Shown piece by piece: positions 7,673 to 14,330 of a stretch of 14,330 nt of DNA (position 1 is its first letter; each line of letters starts with the position of its first letter). A program made the position numbers and the translations under genes. The notes beneath the pieces are model-generated. The model ran no database searches. It was not told the origin of the DNA and saw only the letters and a program-made list of their open reading frames with translations. The stretch is taken from NCBI GenBank assembly GCA_038215095.1, contig JBBQRG010000069.1:1-14330 (forward strand), written 5' to 3'. This DNA is from DATACN01 sp038215095 (lineage in GTDB: Bacteria > Actinomycetota > Thermoleophilia > Solirubrobacterales > Thermoleophilaceae).

Positions 7673-8712
7673 GAGGCCGGCGCCGCCGCGCTGCTCCGGC
7701 GCGCGATCTCCTCGCGCACCGTGGGCGCCACCTCGGTGCCGAGAAGCTCGATCGAGCGCATCGCGCGGTCGTGCGGCAGGTTGCCCACGCTGATCTGGGC
7801 GAGGAAGCGCTGGTGGCCGAAGAGCTCGTGCTGGAAGAGGATCTTCTCGATCACCTCCTGCGGGCCTCCCACCATCAGGGCGCCGCGCGGCGAGCGGAGC
7901 ATCGCGTACTGCTGCGGGGTCATCGGCGACCAGCCGCGCTCGCGGCCGATGCGGTTCATCATCCCGGAGTAGGCGGGGAAGTACTCGTCGGCCGCCTGCT
8001 GCGCGCTGTCGGCCACGTAGCTGTGCGAGTTGATGCTCACCGAGAGGGCGGCCGGGTCGTGGCCCGCCTCGCGGGCGGAGTCGCGGTAGAGCTCCATGAG
8101 CGGGACGAAGCGCTCGGGCGCGCCGCCGATAATCGCCAGCGCCATCGGCAGGCCGAGCGTGGCCGCGCGCACGGCGGACGGCGGATTGCCCCCCACCGCG
8201 ATCCAGATCGGCAGCGGGTCCTGCAGCGGGCGCGGGTAGACGCTCGCGTCCTCGAGCGCGGCGCGGTGCCTGCCGGACCAGGTCACCCGCTCCTCGTCGC
8301 GCAGCCGCAGCAGCAGCTCGAGCTTCTCGGCGAACAGCTCGTCGTAGTCGTCGAGGTCGTAGCCGAAGAGCGGGAACGACTCCACGAACGAGCCGCGGCC
8401 CACCATGATCTCGGCGCGTCCGCCCGAGAGCAGGTCGAGCGTCGCGAAATCCTGGAACACGCGCACCGGGTCGTCCGAGCTCAACACGGTCACCGCGGTG
8501 GTGAGCCGGATCTTCTCCGTGCGCGCGGCGATCGCGCCGAGCACCACCGCGGGCGAGGACACCGCGTAGTCCGGCCGGTGGTGCTCGCCGACGCCGAACA
8601 CCTCGAGCCCCACCTGCTCGGCCAGCTCGGCCTCCTCCACCAGCTGGCGCATCCGCTCCTGCGGGGTCACGGACGGATGGAGCTCGCCGAACGTGTAGAG
8701 GCCGATCTCCAT
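7669..8712 (-). CDS. LLM class flavin-dependent oxidoreductase (luciferase-like)
   Basis: A 347-aa protein with the bacterial luciferase-like (beta/alpha)8 fold, using FMN or F420 to oxidise or reduce small organic substrates. Typical family blocks are MEIGLYTFGE at the N terminus, GLEVFGVGEHHRPDYAVSSP (about 35-54), TAVTVLSSDDPVRVFQDFATLD (strand 4 region), GRAEIMVGRGSF (about 97-108) and PIWIAVGGNPPSAVRAATLG near the middle. The VGRGSF/EHHRP pattern is common in F420- or FMN-dependent monooxygenases of actinobacteria; the substrate is unknown. ATG at 8712 has only a weak Shine-Dalgarno-like GAGCGGG. A TAAATT sequence 13 nt upstream could be its -10. It is divergent from the hydrolase at 8754, with 41 nt between start codons, and overlaps the broken reductase by GTGA. 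Confidence 0.92.
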   Translation of the reverse strand: MEIGLYTFGELHPSVTPQERMRQLVEEAELAEQVGLEVFGVGEHHRPDYAVSSPAVVLGAIAARTEKIRLTTAVTVLSSDDPVRVFQDFATLDLLSGGRAEIMVGRGSFVESFPLFGYDLDDYDELFAEKLELLLRLRDEERVTWSGRHRAALEDASVYPRPLQDPLPIWIAVGGNPPSAVRAATLGLPMALAIIGGAPERFVPLMELYRDSAREAGHDPAALSVSINSHSYVADSAQQAADEYFPAYSGMMNRIGRERGWSPMTPQQYAMLRSPRGALMVGGPQEVIEKILFQHELFGHQRFLAQISVGNLPHDRAMRSIELLGTEVAPTVREEIARRSSAAAPAS

Positions 8713-8714
8713 GG

Positions 8715-8744
8715 TTGCCCGCTCAAATTTAGCGCCGGTAGAGT
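8715..8744 (+). promoter_or_regulatory. Promoter of the MBL-fold hydrolase gene
   Basis: TTGCCC (8715-8720; 4 of 6 match to TTGACA) is followed after 18 nt by TAGAGT (8739-8744; TAnnnT). The ATG at 8754 begins 10 nt after the -10 box, so the mRNA has little or no leader. The LLM promoter must share this 41-nt divergent region. Confidence 0.5.
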
Positions 8745-8753
8745 GCCGGCCCG

Positions 8754-9590
8754 ATGGGCGTCGAACTCGAGGTGCTGCACGTCGGCGACGTGCCCACGCC
8801 GAAGGTTTGGATCTTCGGGGCGCACGGCCGCCTCGGCCTCGCGGAGCTGGTGATGAAGCGCGGTGACACGGTCACGATCCCGCTGCTCGCCTGGCTCATC
8901 CGCCACCCCGACGCCGGCCCGATCGTGGTGGACACCGGCCTCCATCCCGACGCCGCGCGCAGCGTCCGCGACGACTACGGGCGCGTGAGCGGCCTCATCT
9001 TCGGCGGGCTTCGCGCCGACCCGCGCCCGTTCGCCGATCAGCTCACCGACCTCGGCGTGGACCCGGCCGAAGTCCAGCTCGCGGTGATGACCCACCTCCA
9101 CGCCGACCACACGAGCGGCATGCGGCTGCTGCCGAACGCGGAGTTCGCGATCACCCGCGAGGAATGGGCGGCGGCCACTGGCCGCGGCGCCGTGCTCGGC
9201 GGCTACGTGGCGGGCCACCTGCCGCCGGCCGCGCGCGTGCGCCAGATCGACTTCAGCCACGGGACAGGGCACGGCCACTTCGCGCGCACGATCGACCTGG
9301 TGGGCGACGGCAGCGTCCGCCTGGTCTCGACGCCCGGGCACAGCGCGGGCCACATGTCGGTGCTCGTCGAGACGGCCGATCGGGGCGAGGTGCTGATCGT
9401 TGGCGACGCGGTCTACACGCTCGAGAGCCTGCGCGAGCAGCTCAAGCCGCTCCGGGTGGCGGACGAGCGCCGCTACCTCGACTCGGTTCGCCAGCTGCGC
9501 GCCTACGCGGCCGCCAATCCGGACGCGACGCTCGTGCCCACGCACGACCCGGACGCCTGGCGAATGATCGCGGGGGCGCTCACCGCCTAA
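8754..9590 (+). CDS. Metallo-beta-lactamase-fold hydrolase, N-acyl homoserine lactonase-like
   Basis: A 278-aa cytoplasmic hydrolase with the complete dinuclear-metal site of the MBL fold: HLHADH at 114-119 (H114, H116, D118, H119), H196 in STPGHSAGH, D218 in VGDAVYT, and H264 in PTHDPD. IVVDTGLHPDAA at 57-68, the overall length and the metal motif pattern resemble AttM/AiiA-type lactonases, so a lactone or ester substrate is plausible; quorum-signal degradation is not proven. No signal peptide is seen. ATG at 8754 follows a promoter at leaderless spacing, and no Shine-Dalgarno is evident. It is divergent from the LLM oxidoreductase. The histidine kinase begins 33 nt after its stop. Confidence 0.9.
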   Translation: MGVELEVLHVGDVPTPKVWIFGAHGRLGLAELVMKRGDTVTIPLLAWLIRHPDAGPIVVDTGLHPDAARSVRDDYGRVSGLIFGGLRADPRPFADQLTDLGVDPAEVQLAVMTHLHADHTSGMRLLPNAEFAITREEWAAATGRGAVLGGYVAGHLPPAARVRQIDFSHGTGHGHFARTIDLVGDGSVRLVSTPGHSAGHMSVLVETADRGEVLIVGDAVYTLESLREQLKPLRVADERRYLDSVRQLRAYAAANPDATLVPTHDPDAWRMIAGALTA

Positions 9591-9623
9591 AGCGCCCCGC
9601 AATGGCGCGCCGATAGGGGTGGT

Positions 9624-10583
9624 ATGCGCGCAGCACGCAACGTTTCGCTGTTCCGGCGGGTCTTCGTCCCGAACGCGTTCGTCCTCGTCAGCGCCTGCCT
9701 GCTGCTCATCCTCTCCCCGGTCACCGTCAGCTCGCCGGTAGCCCTCCACGAGGTGCTCACGCTCACCCTCGGCCTGGTGGCCCTGCTGCTCGTGAACCTG
9801 CTGCTCATGCGGCGGGCATTCGGGCCGCTCGAGCGCCTCACCGGCCTGATGGGCCGGATCGACCCGCTCGATCCCGGCCGTCGCGTGGCCACCAACGAGG
9901 GCGCGGCTGAGGTGGTGGAGGCCGGGCGGGCGTTCAACGACATGCTCGACAGGCTCGAGCAGGAGCGCCGCGAGAGCGCGCTGCGCACGCTGTCGGCCCA
10001 GGAGAGCGACCGCCGGCGCTTCGCGCGCGAGCTCCACGACGAGCTCGGGCAGGTGCTCACGGCGCTCGTGTTGCGGCTCAAGCGCACCGCCCAGGTGGCA
10101 CCGGAGGAGCTGCAGCCCGATCTGCGCGACGCTCAGGACACGGCCCGCTTCGCACTCGAGGACGTGCGCCGGATCGTCAAGGAGCTCCGCCCCGAGGCCC
10201 TCGACGACCTCGGGCTCGTGAGCGCGGTGGCCGCGCTCGCCGCCGGCTTCTCGAAGCGCACCGGCGTGCGCGTGGAGCTCGACCTCCAGCGGGACCTCGT
10301 CGCCCTCGAGCCCGAGACCGAGCTGGTGGTCTACCGGGTTGCCCAGGAGAGCCTCACCAACGCGGCGCGCCACTCGGGCTCGGAGGAGGTGTCGCTGCGG
10401 CTGCACTCGGTCGAGGACGGCGCCGAGCTCGAGGTACGCGACGAGGGCTGCGGCGCCACCGCCGTGAACGGATCGGGCATCCGCGGCATGCGCGAGCGCG
10501 CGCTGGCCGTGGGAGCGGAGCTCGCGATCGATTCGCAGCCCGGCGCCGGCACCGCCGTGCGGCTGCGGGTGCCGGTGGCATGA
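9624..10583 (+). CDS. NarL-type sensor histidine kinase (HisKA_3)
   Basis: A 319-aa membrane kinase. TM1 (about 13-31) and TM2 (about 44-62) are joined by only about 12 extracytoplasmic residues. A HAMP-like segment follows (about 63-115, RRAFGPLERLTGLMGRID), then the dimerisation/phosphoacceptor helix RRFARELHDELGQVLTAL with H138. The HATPase domain has the N box QESLTNAARH (N246), DEGCG (273-277) and GSGIRGMRERA (283-293). With almost no external domain it probably senses a signal in the membrane or through a partner. ATG at 9624 has a Shine-Dalgarno-like AGGGGTGG. Its stop overlaps the response regulator start by 4 nt (ATGA), so the two are translationally coupled partners. Confidence 0.94.
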   Translation: MRAARNVSLFRRVFVPNAFVLVSACLLLILSPVTVSSPVALHEVLTLTLGLVALLLVNLLLMRRAFGPLERLTGLMGRIDPLDPGRRVATNEGAAEVVEAGRAFNDMLDRLEQERRESALRTLSAQESDRRRFARELHDELGQVLTALVLRLKRTAQVAPEELQPDLRDAQDTARFALEDVRRIVKELRPEALDDLGLVSAVAALAAGFSKRTGVRVELDLQRDLVALEPETELVVYRVAQESLTNAARHSGSEEVSLRLHSVEDGAELEVRDEGCGATAVNGSGIRGMRERALAVGAELAIDSQPGAGTAVRLRVPVA

Positions 10584-11236
10584 GCACGCCGCTCAAGACG
10601 CGCATCCTGCTCGCGGACGACCACGGCCTGCTGCGCCACGGCCTGCGCCTGATCCTCGACGGCGAGCCGGACCTCGAGGTGGTGGCCGAGGCGAGCGACG
10701 GCGCGGACGCGCTCGAGCACGCCCGCGACGAGAACATCGACCTGGCCATCCTCGACGTGGGGATGCCGCGCCTGACCGGGATCCAGGTGGCCAGCCGCCT
10801 ATCGCGCGAGCGCCCCGACCTGCAGGTCCTGATCCTGTCGATGCACGACAACGAGCAGTATTTCTTCGAGGCCCTGCGGGCCGGCGCCTCTGGCTACGTG
10901 CTCAAGGCGGTGGCTGACCGCGACCTGGTCGAGGCCTGCAGAGCGGTGATGCGCGGCGAGGCGTTCCTGTACCCGCCGGCGGCCGCCGAGCTGGTGCGCG
11001 ACTACCTCGACCGCGCTCACGAGGGCGAGGTGGCGCTCGATGTGCTCACCGCGCGCGAGCTTGAGGTGGTGAAGCTCGTGGCCGAGGGCCACACCACCAT
11101 CGAGATCGCCGGCGCGCTCGTGATCAGCGAGAAGACCGTGGACAAGCACAGGGGCAACGTGCTCGAGAAGCTCGGACTGCGCAACCGCGTGGACCTGACG
11201 CGCTACGCGATCAGGCGCGGCCTCGTCGAGCCCTGA
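10580..11236 (+). CDS. NarL/FixJ-family response regulator (LuxR-type HTH)
   Basis: A 218-aa DNA-binding regulator. The receiver domain (about 7-122) has acidic residues D13/D14, phosphoacceptor D59 (AILDVGMP), S87 and K109 (YVLKA). The C-terminal LuxR/GerE helix-turn-helix runs from about 154 to 218 (LTARELEVVKLVAEGHTT, then ISEKTVDKHRGNVLEKLGLRN). All residues needed for phosphotransfer from the adjacent kinase are present. Its start overlaps the kinase stop (ATGA). The next gene, a pilin-like protein 84 nt downstream in the same direction, is a candidate target or co-transcribed gene, but no binding site can be named from this window. Confidence 0.95.
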   Translation: MSTPLKTRILLADDHGLLRHGLRLILDGEPDLEVVAEASDGADALEHARDENIDLAILDVGMPRLTGIQVASRLSRERPDLQVLILSMHDNEQYFFEALRAGASGYVLKAVADRDLVEACRAVMRGEAFLYPPAAAELVRDYLDRAHEGEVALDVLTARELEVVKLVAEGHTTIEIAGALVISEKTVDKHRGNVLEKLGLRNRVDLTRYAIRRGLVEP

Positions 11237-11320
11237 CATAGATACGGGTTTCTCCCCATGCCGCCGCCCACGCGCGGCGCCGATGCCTGGAGCACAGACC
11301 AAGGCTTCGAGGAGGACTCA

Positions 11321-11752
11321 ATGCTTCGGAAGTTCCACACACGCATCGCCCAGGACAAGGGTTTCACCCTGATCGAGCTCCTGGTTGTGATCCTGATCAT
11401 CGGCACGCTGGCCGCGATCGCGCTGCCGTCGTTCCTCGGCCAGCGTGAGAAGGCACAGGACACCGAGGCCAAGACCGCCGTCCGCACGGCGGCCACGGCG
11501 ATGAAGACCTTCTACACCGACACCCAGACCTTCGTGGGCGCCACGCCGGCCGAGCTACTAAAGATCGAGCCCTCGCTTGCGCAGGGACAGGGCGCGACGC
11601 TCACGGTCACCGGTCAGAGCGCCACCGGTTACGTGCTCGACGTGACCTCCAAGACCACCAACCACTTCATCGTGACCGAGGCGGCCGGCGTGGTCACGCG
11701 CACCTGCACGACCGCCGCCAAGGCCGGCTGCCCGGCCGGCGGCAAGTGGTAA
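11321..11752 (+). CDS. Type IV pilin-like / pseudopilin protein
   Basis: A 143-aa class III signal-peptide protein. The 14-residue basic leader (MLRKFHTRIAQDKG) ends in the prepilin peptidase site G14|F15, followed by FTLIELLVVILIIGTLAAIALP, with the conserved Glu at +5. The hydrophobic N-terminal helix continues into an amphipathic helix (AQDTEAKTAVRTAATAMKTFY). The globular part is short, and C-terminal Cys residues in TCTTAAKAGC could form a disulfide loop. ATG at 11321 has a strong Shine-Dalgarno (GAGGAGG, 5-6 nt upstream); an earlier in-frame ATG at 11258 is rejected because it would put an unsuited 21-residue extension before the leader. No pilus ATPase, platform protein or prepilin peptidase gene is nearby, so whether it is a major pilin, minor pilin or secretion pseudopilin is open. 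Confidence 0.9.
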   Translation: MLRKFHTRIAQDKGFTLIELLVVILIIGTLAAIALPSFLGQREKAQDTEAKTAVRTAATAMKTFYTDTQTFVGATPAELLKIEPSLAQGQGATLTVTGQSATGYVLDVTSKTTNHFIVTEAAGVVTRTCTTAAKAGCPAGGKW

Positions 11753-11764
11753 ACCGTCGAGCGC

Positions 11765-12202
11765 ATGACGATCCAACGCATGGAGCACGTGGGCATCGTG
11801 GTGGACGACCTCGCGGCCGCGACGGCGTTCTTCGTCGAGCTGGGACTCAAGCTGCAGGGCGAGGCGCCGGTCGAGGGCGGTTCGGTGGACCGCGTGGTGG
11901 GGCTCGAGGGCGTCCGGGCGGAGATCGCGATGATGGAGACCCCGGACGGCCACGGACGGCTCGAGCTGACGAAGTTTCACGCCCCGTCGAGCCCCGGCGC
12001 CGACCGCCACGCGCCGGCGAACACCCCGGGCATCCGCCATGTCGCATTCGCAGTCGATGACATCGACGCCGTCGTCGCTGGCGTGCGGGCCCGCGGCGGG
12101 GAGCTCGTCGGCGAGGTTGAGCGCTACGAAGACAGCTATCGGCTCTGCTATGTCCGGGGCCCGGAGGGGATCATCGTCGAGCTGGCGGAGCAGATCGGCT
12201 GA
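11765..12202 (+). CDS. VOC superfamily protein (glyoxalase / methylmalonyl-CoA epimerase-like)
   Basis: A 145-aa protein with the paired beta-alpha-beta-beta-beta modules of the vicinal oxygen chelate fold. The first module has MEHVGIVVDDLAAATAFF, the second GIRHVAFAVDDIDAVVAGV. Metal ligands at the expected places are H8, E67 (RLELTKF), H92 and E139 (IIVELAE). The size and sequence fit small glyoxalase/bleomycin-resistance/dioxygenase proteins, and the N-terminal pattern is reminiscent of methylmalonyl-CoA epimerase or lactoylglutathione lyase. The reaction cannot be decided here. ATG at 11765 lies 12 nt after the pilin stop with only a weak GAGCG Shine-Dalgarno; ATG at 11780 is an alternative start. 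The spacing suggests co-transcription, without an obvious functional link to the pilin. Confidence 0.88.
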   Translation: MTIQRMEHVGIVVDDLAAATAFFVELGLKLQGEAPVEGGSVDRVVGLEGVRAEIAMMETPDGHGRLELTKFHAPSSPGADRHAPANTPGIRHVAFAVDDIDAVVAGVRARGGELVGEVERYEDSYRLCYVRGPEGIIVELAEQIG

Positions 12203-12373
12203 GAGCTGCGGCCGGCCGCCAACCGCCTCGCACCGCCGTGTACGCGAAGATGCGCCAATGCGTGTCACGGCAGCGAGCGTCGGCCAGACGGTCACAGCGG
12301 GATGGCGGTACACCGACCTGGCGGCGCGCATGCCGGCGGCGCACAAGGTCCTCGGGCGACACGCGGAGATAGG

Positions 12374-13009
12374 ATGAGAGCTCGCAACGCCGCCCGCAAG
12401 GCATGGGGCGTCGTTGGTCTCCGCCGGCTGCTCGCGCGATCGGAGGCGCCATACCGGGTGGAGCTCGGCTCCGGGCACATTCGCCGCGAGGGTTGGGTGG
12501 CAACCGACGTCTGGTCGCATGCCCGTTACCACATGGACGCCACCCGGCCGTGGCCCTTCCCGCACGGCTCGGTGAGCCACGTGTACGGAGACAACATGAT
12601 CGAGCACGTGCCGCTGGAGGGGGCGCGAGCACTCTTTCGCCACGCGTTCCGAGCTCTGCGGCCCGGTGGGCGGATCCGGCTAGTGACGCCCGATGCGCGT
12701 AAGTGTGGGGAGATCTACCTCAGGGGCGGCGACCAGGCGGCAGCGCTGGCCGCCGCTCACCGTGGCGCGGGTACGCGCATGGAGCACGATGTCGATCTGC
12801 TGCGGGCGCTGTTGATCGAGTACGAGCACGATCGCGGTTACGCCTGGGACTTCGAGTCGCTGAGCAGCGAGCTGGTCGCGGCCGGCTTCGAGGCGATCGA
12901 GCGATGCGCGCTCGAGCAGAGCGAGGACCCCGTCCTTCGCGGGCTGGAGTCGCGCGTCCTTCCGATCGACCGGGTAGCGATGCTCGCCATCGAGGCGCAG
13001 CGTCCGTAG
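12374..13009 (+). CDS. SAM-dependent methyltransferase (class I, type-11-like)
   Basis: A 211-aa protein. The Rossmann motif I is VELGSGHIRREGWVATDV (29-46), a variant of the LNLGSGxxxxxGWxNxD pattern found in methyltransferases linked to glycan and glycolipid clusters. Motif II is near PFPHGSVSHVYGDNMIEHVP (61-80), and motif III is LRPGGRIRLVTPD (95-107). The C-terminal half contains a helical insertion and ends without a membrane segment. ATG at 12374 has GGAG 6-7 nt upstream (GGAGATAGG); the frame is open 24 codons further upstream but without family-like sequence. A 39-codon ORF overlaps the start by ATGA. The substrate is unknown; the convergent epimerase hints at surface sugar or lipid modification, which is inference. 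Confidence 0.85.
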   Translation: MRARNAARKAWGVVGLRRLLARSEAPYRVELGSGHIRREGWVATDVWSHARYHMDATRPWPFPHGSVSHVYGDNMIEHVPLEGARALFRHAFRALRPGGRIRLVTPDARKCGEIYLRGGDQAAALAAAHRGAGTRMEHDVDLLRALLIEYEHDRGYAWDFESLSSELVAAGFEAIERCALEQSEDPVLRGLESRVLPIDRVAMLAIEAQRP

Positions 13010-13196
13010 TCGCTGGGCTGAGCTGTCGGACCAGGATCGCCTTGTTGAGGACCTGATCAACGAGGCGCGACGTTGAGGCCGCCGAGCGCGAGCGGTTCCG
13101 ACACCCAGAACCTGGCCAGGCCCGTGGCTTGGCTGTCGTCTCCAGTCGGGAAATGCGTCGGTCAGGTCGGGCAGGAACCGCGGAGGGGCCCTGGCT

Positions 13197-14171
13197 TTAG
13201 GCAGCCTGTGAGCTCGGAGGGGTCGCCTCCGGATCTTTGACAGGCAGACGCTCTGGCGCAGCGTGCTGGGTGATGTGCCAGTCGAGGTAGCGACTGACAC
13301 CGTCCGCGAAGCGGGTGCGGGCCGTCCAGTCCAGTTCTCTGGCGGCCCGTTCGCCGCTGACGTGGGCGCCGCGGAAGTCGCCTGGGCGGGCAGGGGTGTG
13401 GACGATGTCGACCTGTCCGACGAGGTCGCGGACGATCTCGGCGATTTCGAGGACGGTCGTGTCTTCGGTTCCGACCAGGTTGTAGAAGCGGTTGGCAGCG
13501 CGGCTGCTCAGGGCGGCCACGCAGCCTTCGGCCAGGTCAACGACGTATACGAAACGGCGCGATTGTTCGCCGCGCCCGGCGATCGTCAATGGCTCCCCTG
13601 CGAGGGCCTTATGCACGAATTGCGGAACTACCGCCGCCGGTCGGGCGCGGGGCCCGTATGGGATCCCGAAGCGCAGAATCGTGAACTCGAGGTTGTAGAG
13701 CTCGGCGTAGGAGGTGCAGTACATCTCGCCGGCGAGCTTGGACGCTGTGTACAGGTGCCTCGGGTGGAGGAGCGGTGTCTCTTCGTCCACGACCTCACCG
13801 TCCAGGCCGTTATAGACCCAGATCGTCGATGCGTAGACCACGCGTTGCACATCAGCGGATCGGGCAGCTTCGAGCACGTTCAAGGTTCCGCGCGAATTGA
13901 CGTCCTCCGCCCAGACGGGATCGAGGGCGACCTCGTTCACGTCGGCGACCGCCGCGAGGTGCATCACTGCGTCGCAGCCTTCCATGGCCTCCGCCAGGGC
14001 GCTGCGATCGCTCAGCTCCCCAATGCGGGTGTCAACGCTGCCGTGGGGGTGGAAGGGTGAAGGCACCATGTCGAAGATGCGGGGGGTGTACCCGCGGGTT
14101 CTGAGCGCATCAACGACGTGGGAGCCGATGAAGCCGGCGCCGCCTGTGACCAGGACTGTCGGGGCGGTCAT
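13197..14171 (-). CDS. NAD-dependent sugar-nucleotide epimerase/dehydratase (GalE-like)
   Basis: A 324-aa extended SDR. The NAD-binding motif TGGAGFIGSH is at 9-18, followed by HLAAVADV (71-78). The catalytic residues are S115/T116 (YASTIWVYN) and Y141/K145 (HLYTASK). The substrate-binding region (RFGIPYGPRARP; EQSRRFVYVVDLAEG) resembles UDP-glucose 4-epimerases and related nucleotide-sugar enzymes. The last 20 or so residues are a disordered Pro/Ser-rich tail. ATG at 14171 is chosen because it opens directly onto the Rossmann strand and overlaps the stop of the upstream DedA gene by ATGA, implying coupled translation. It converges on the methyltransferase. It is distinct from the epimerase at 2655-3659. 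Confidence 0.92.
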   Translation of the reverse strand: MTAPTVLVTGGAGFIGSHVVDALRTRGYTPRIFDMVPSPFHPHGSVDTRIGELSDRSALAEAMEGCDAVMHLAAVADVNEVALDPVWAEDVNSRGTLNVLEAARSADVQRVVYASTIWVYNGLDGEVVDEETPLLHPRHLYTASKLAGEMYCTSYAELYNLEFTILRFGIPYGPRARPAAVVPQFVHKALAGEPLTIAGRGEQSRRFVYVVDLAEGCVAALSSRAANRFYNLVGTEDTTVLEIAEIVRDLVGQVDIVHTPARPGDFRGAHVSGERAARELDWTARTRFADGVSRYLDWHITQHAAPERLPVKDPEATPPSSQAA

Positions 14172-14330
14172 GTGGCAGGCCGCGTGCGCCCGGCTCTGCG
14201 TCTATGCAGGAGGCCGACGGCGGCGAGTGTCAGCAGCGCCGCAAGAACGGCGTAGTCGGCGTAGCGGAAGTTGTGGTGAAAGCTCTCCCAGGTGCCCCCG
14301 AGCGCCCACCCGACACCCGCGAAAGCGAAG
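14168..14330 (-). CDS. DedA/SNARE-associated family membrane protein, C-terminal part
   Basis: The last 54 codons of a gene entering from the right edge on the minus strand. The fragment reads FAFAGVGWALGGTWESFHHN, then FRYADYAVLAALLTLAAVGLL and a basic tail (HRRRAGRTRP), ending at TGA 14170-14168. A G-WALG-x-W-E segment followed by a H-FRY-DY helix and a membrane span with a cationic C terminus is characteristic of the end of DedA proteins, now linked to undecaprenyl-phosphate or phospholipid translocation. Its stop overlaps the start of the sugar epimerase (ATGA), so the two are probably one operon. Most of the protein, including its main membrane domain, is outside the window. Confidence 0.75.
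   Translation of the reverse strand, partial: FAFAGVGWALGGTWESFHHNFRYADYAVLAALLTLAAVGLLHRRRAGRTRPAT

Noticed and set aside
6649..8853. 734-residue plus-strand ORF opposite the broken reductase and LLM genes
   Set aside because: The composition is the Arg/His/Ala-rich pattern of a GC-rich antisense shadow; both genes on the other strand have clear families.
8667..10406. 579-residue minus-strand ORF opposite the hydrolase and kinase genes
   Set aside because: It is an antisense shadow of two genes with complete catalytic motifs.
11258..11320. Earlier in-frame start for the pilin-like gene
   Set aside because: It lacks a Shine-Dalgarno and would put an acidic extension before a normal basic prepilin leader; ATG 11321 has a strong site.
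12208..12219. Palindrome GCGGCCGGCCGC after the VOC gene
   Set aside because: A self-complementary GC run without loop or U tract; expected by chance in DNA of this composition.
13115..13133. Hairpin GCCAGGC/GCTTGGC (one G-U pair) as a terminator between convergent genes
   Set aside because: The stem is short and no U tract follows on either strand; it is no better than chance in this GC-rich gap.

Overview
This is a GC-rich window (visibly around 70% G+C, with strong G/C preference at third codon positions, several GTG starts and no IS element, phage gene or CRISPR array). The gene content (NarL-type two-component pair, a TrxR-like oxidoreductase of actinobacterial type, BcrC-type PAP2, DUF4396) and recurring TAnnnT -10 boxes 7-9 nt from start codons suggest a high-GC actinobacterium, perhaps of the Thermoleophilia/Solirubrobacterales. 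That placement is inference; no marker gene in the window settles it.

Layout. 1-40 (-): the first 13 codons of a gene resembling DUF47/PhoU-like proteins, with a well-formed promoter. 158-337 (+): a 59-residue basic hypothetical protein whose stop codon shares a CTAG with the convergent CDF gene. 334-1877 (-): a probable metal operon, a His-rich DUF4396 membrane protein followed by a Zn-type cation diffusion facilitator, with a CsoR/RcnR-like palindrome inside its promoter. 1923-2525 (-): a PAP2 (BcrC-like) phosphatase without a canonical start at its apparent N terminus, just downstream of a tRNA-Val(GAC) gene (2557-2629) that has C instead of U at position 33. 2655-3659 (-): an NAD-dependent epimerase/dehydratase. 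3764-3821: two hairpins, one a strong bidirectional terminator.

3838-6570 (-) is an acetate-assimilation operon: a SatP/YaaH acetate transporter, then acetyl-CoA synthetase, with a structured leader and an intercistronic hairpin. Upstream on the same strand is an LLM-class flavin oxidoreductase (7669-8712) coupled by a GTGA overlap to a broken thioredoxin-reductase-like gene (6634-7672). That gene has lost its FAD-binding Rossmann segment and carries a frameshift and an in-frame stop.

From 8754 the plus strand carries a metallo-beta-lactamase-fold lactonase-like hydrolase, a NarL-type histidine kinase and response regulator overlapping by ATGA, an orphan type IV pilin-like protein, a VOC-family protein and a SAM-dependent methyltransferase. 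The right end (-) has a second NAD-dependent sugar epimerase coupled by ATGA to the C terminus of a DedA-family membrane protein that runs off the window.

The clearest functional units are metal handling (DUF4396 + CDF), acetate uptake and activation (SatP + Acs), and the kinase/regulator pair. The most unusual observations are the operator in the metal promoter, the C33 tRNA, the internally deleted reductase, the missing PAP2 start, the satP leader and the lone pilin beside a two-component system. No clearly new defence or biosynthetic system is visible.
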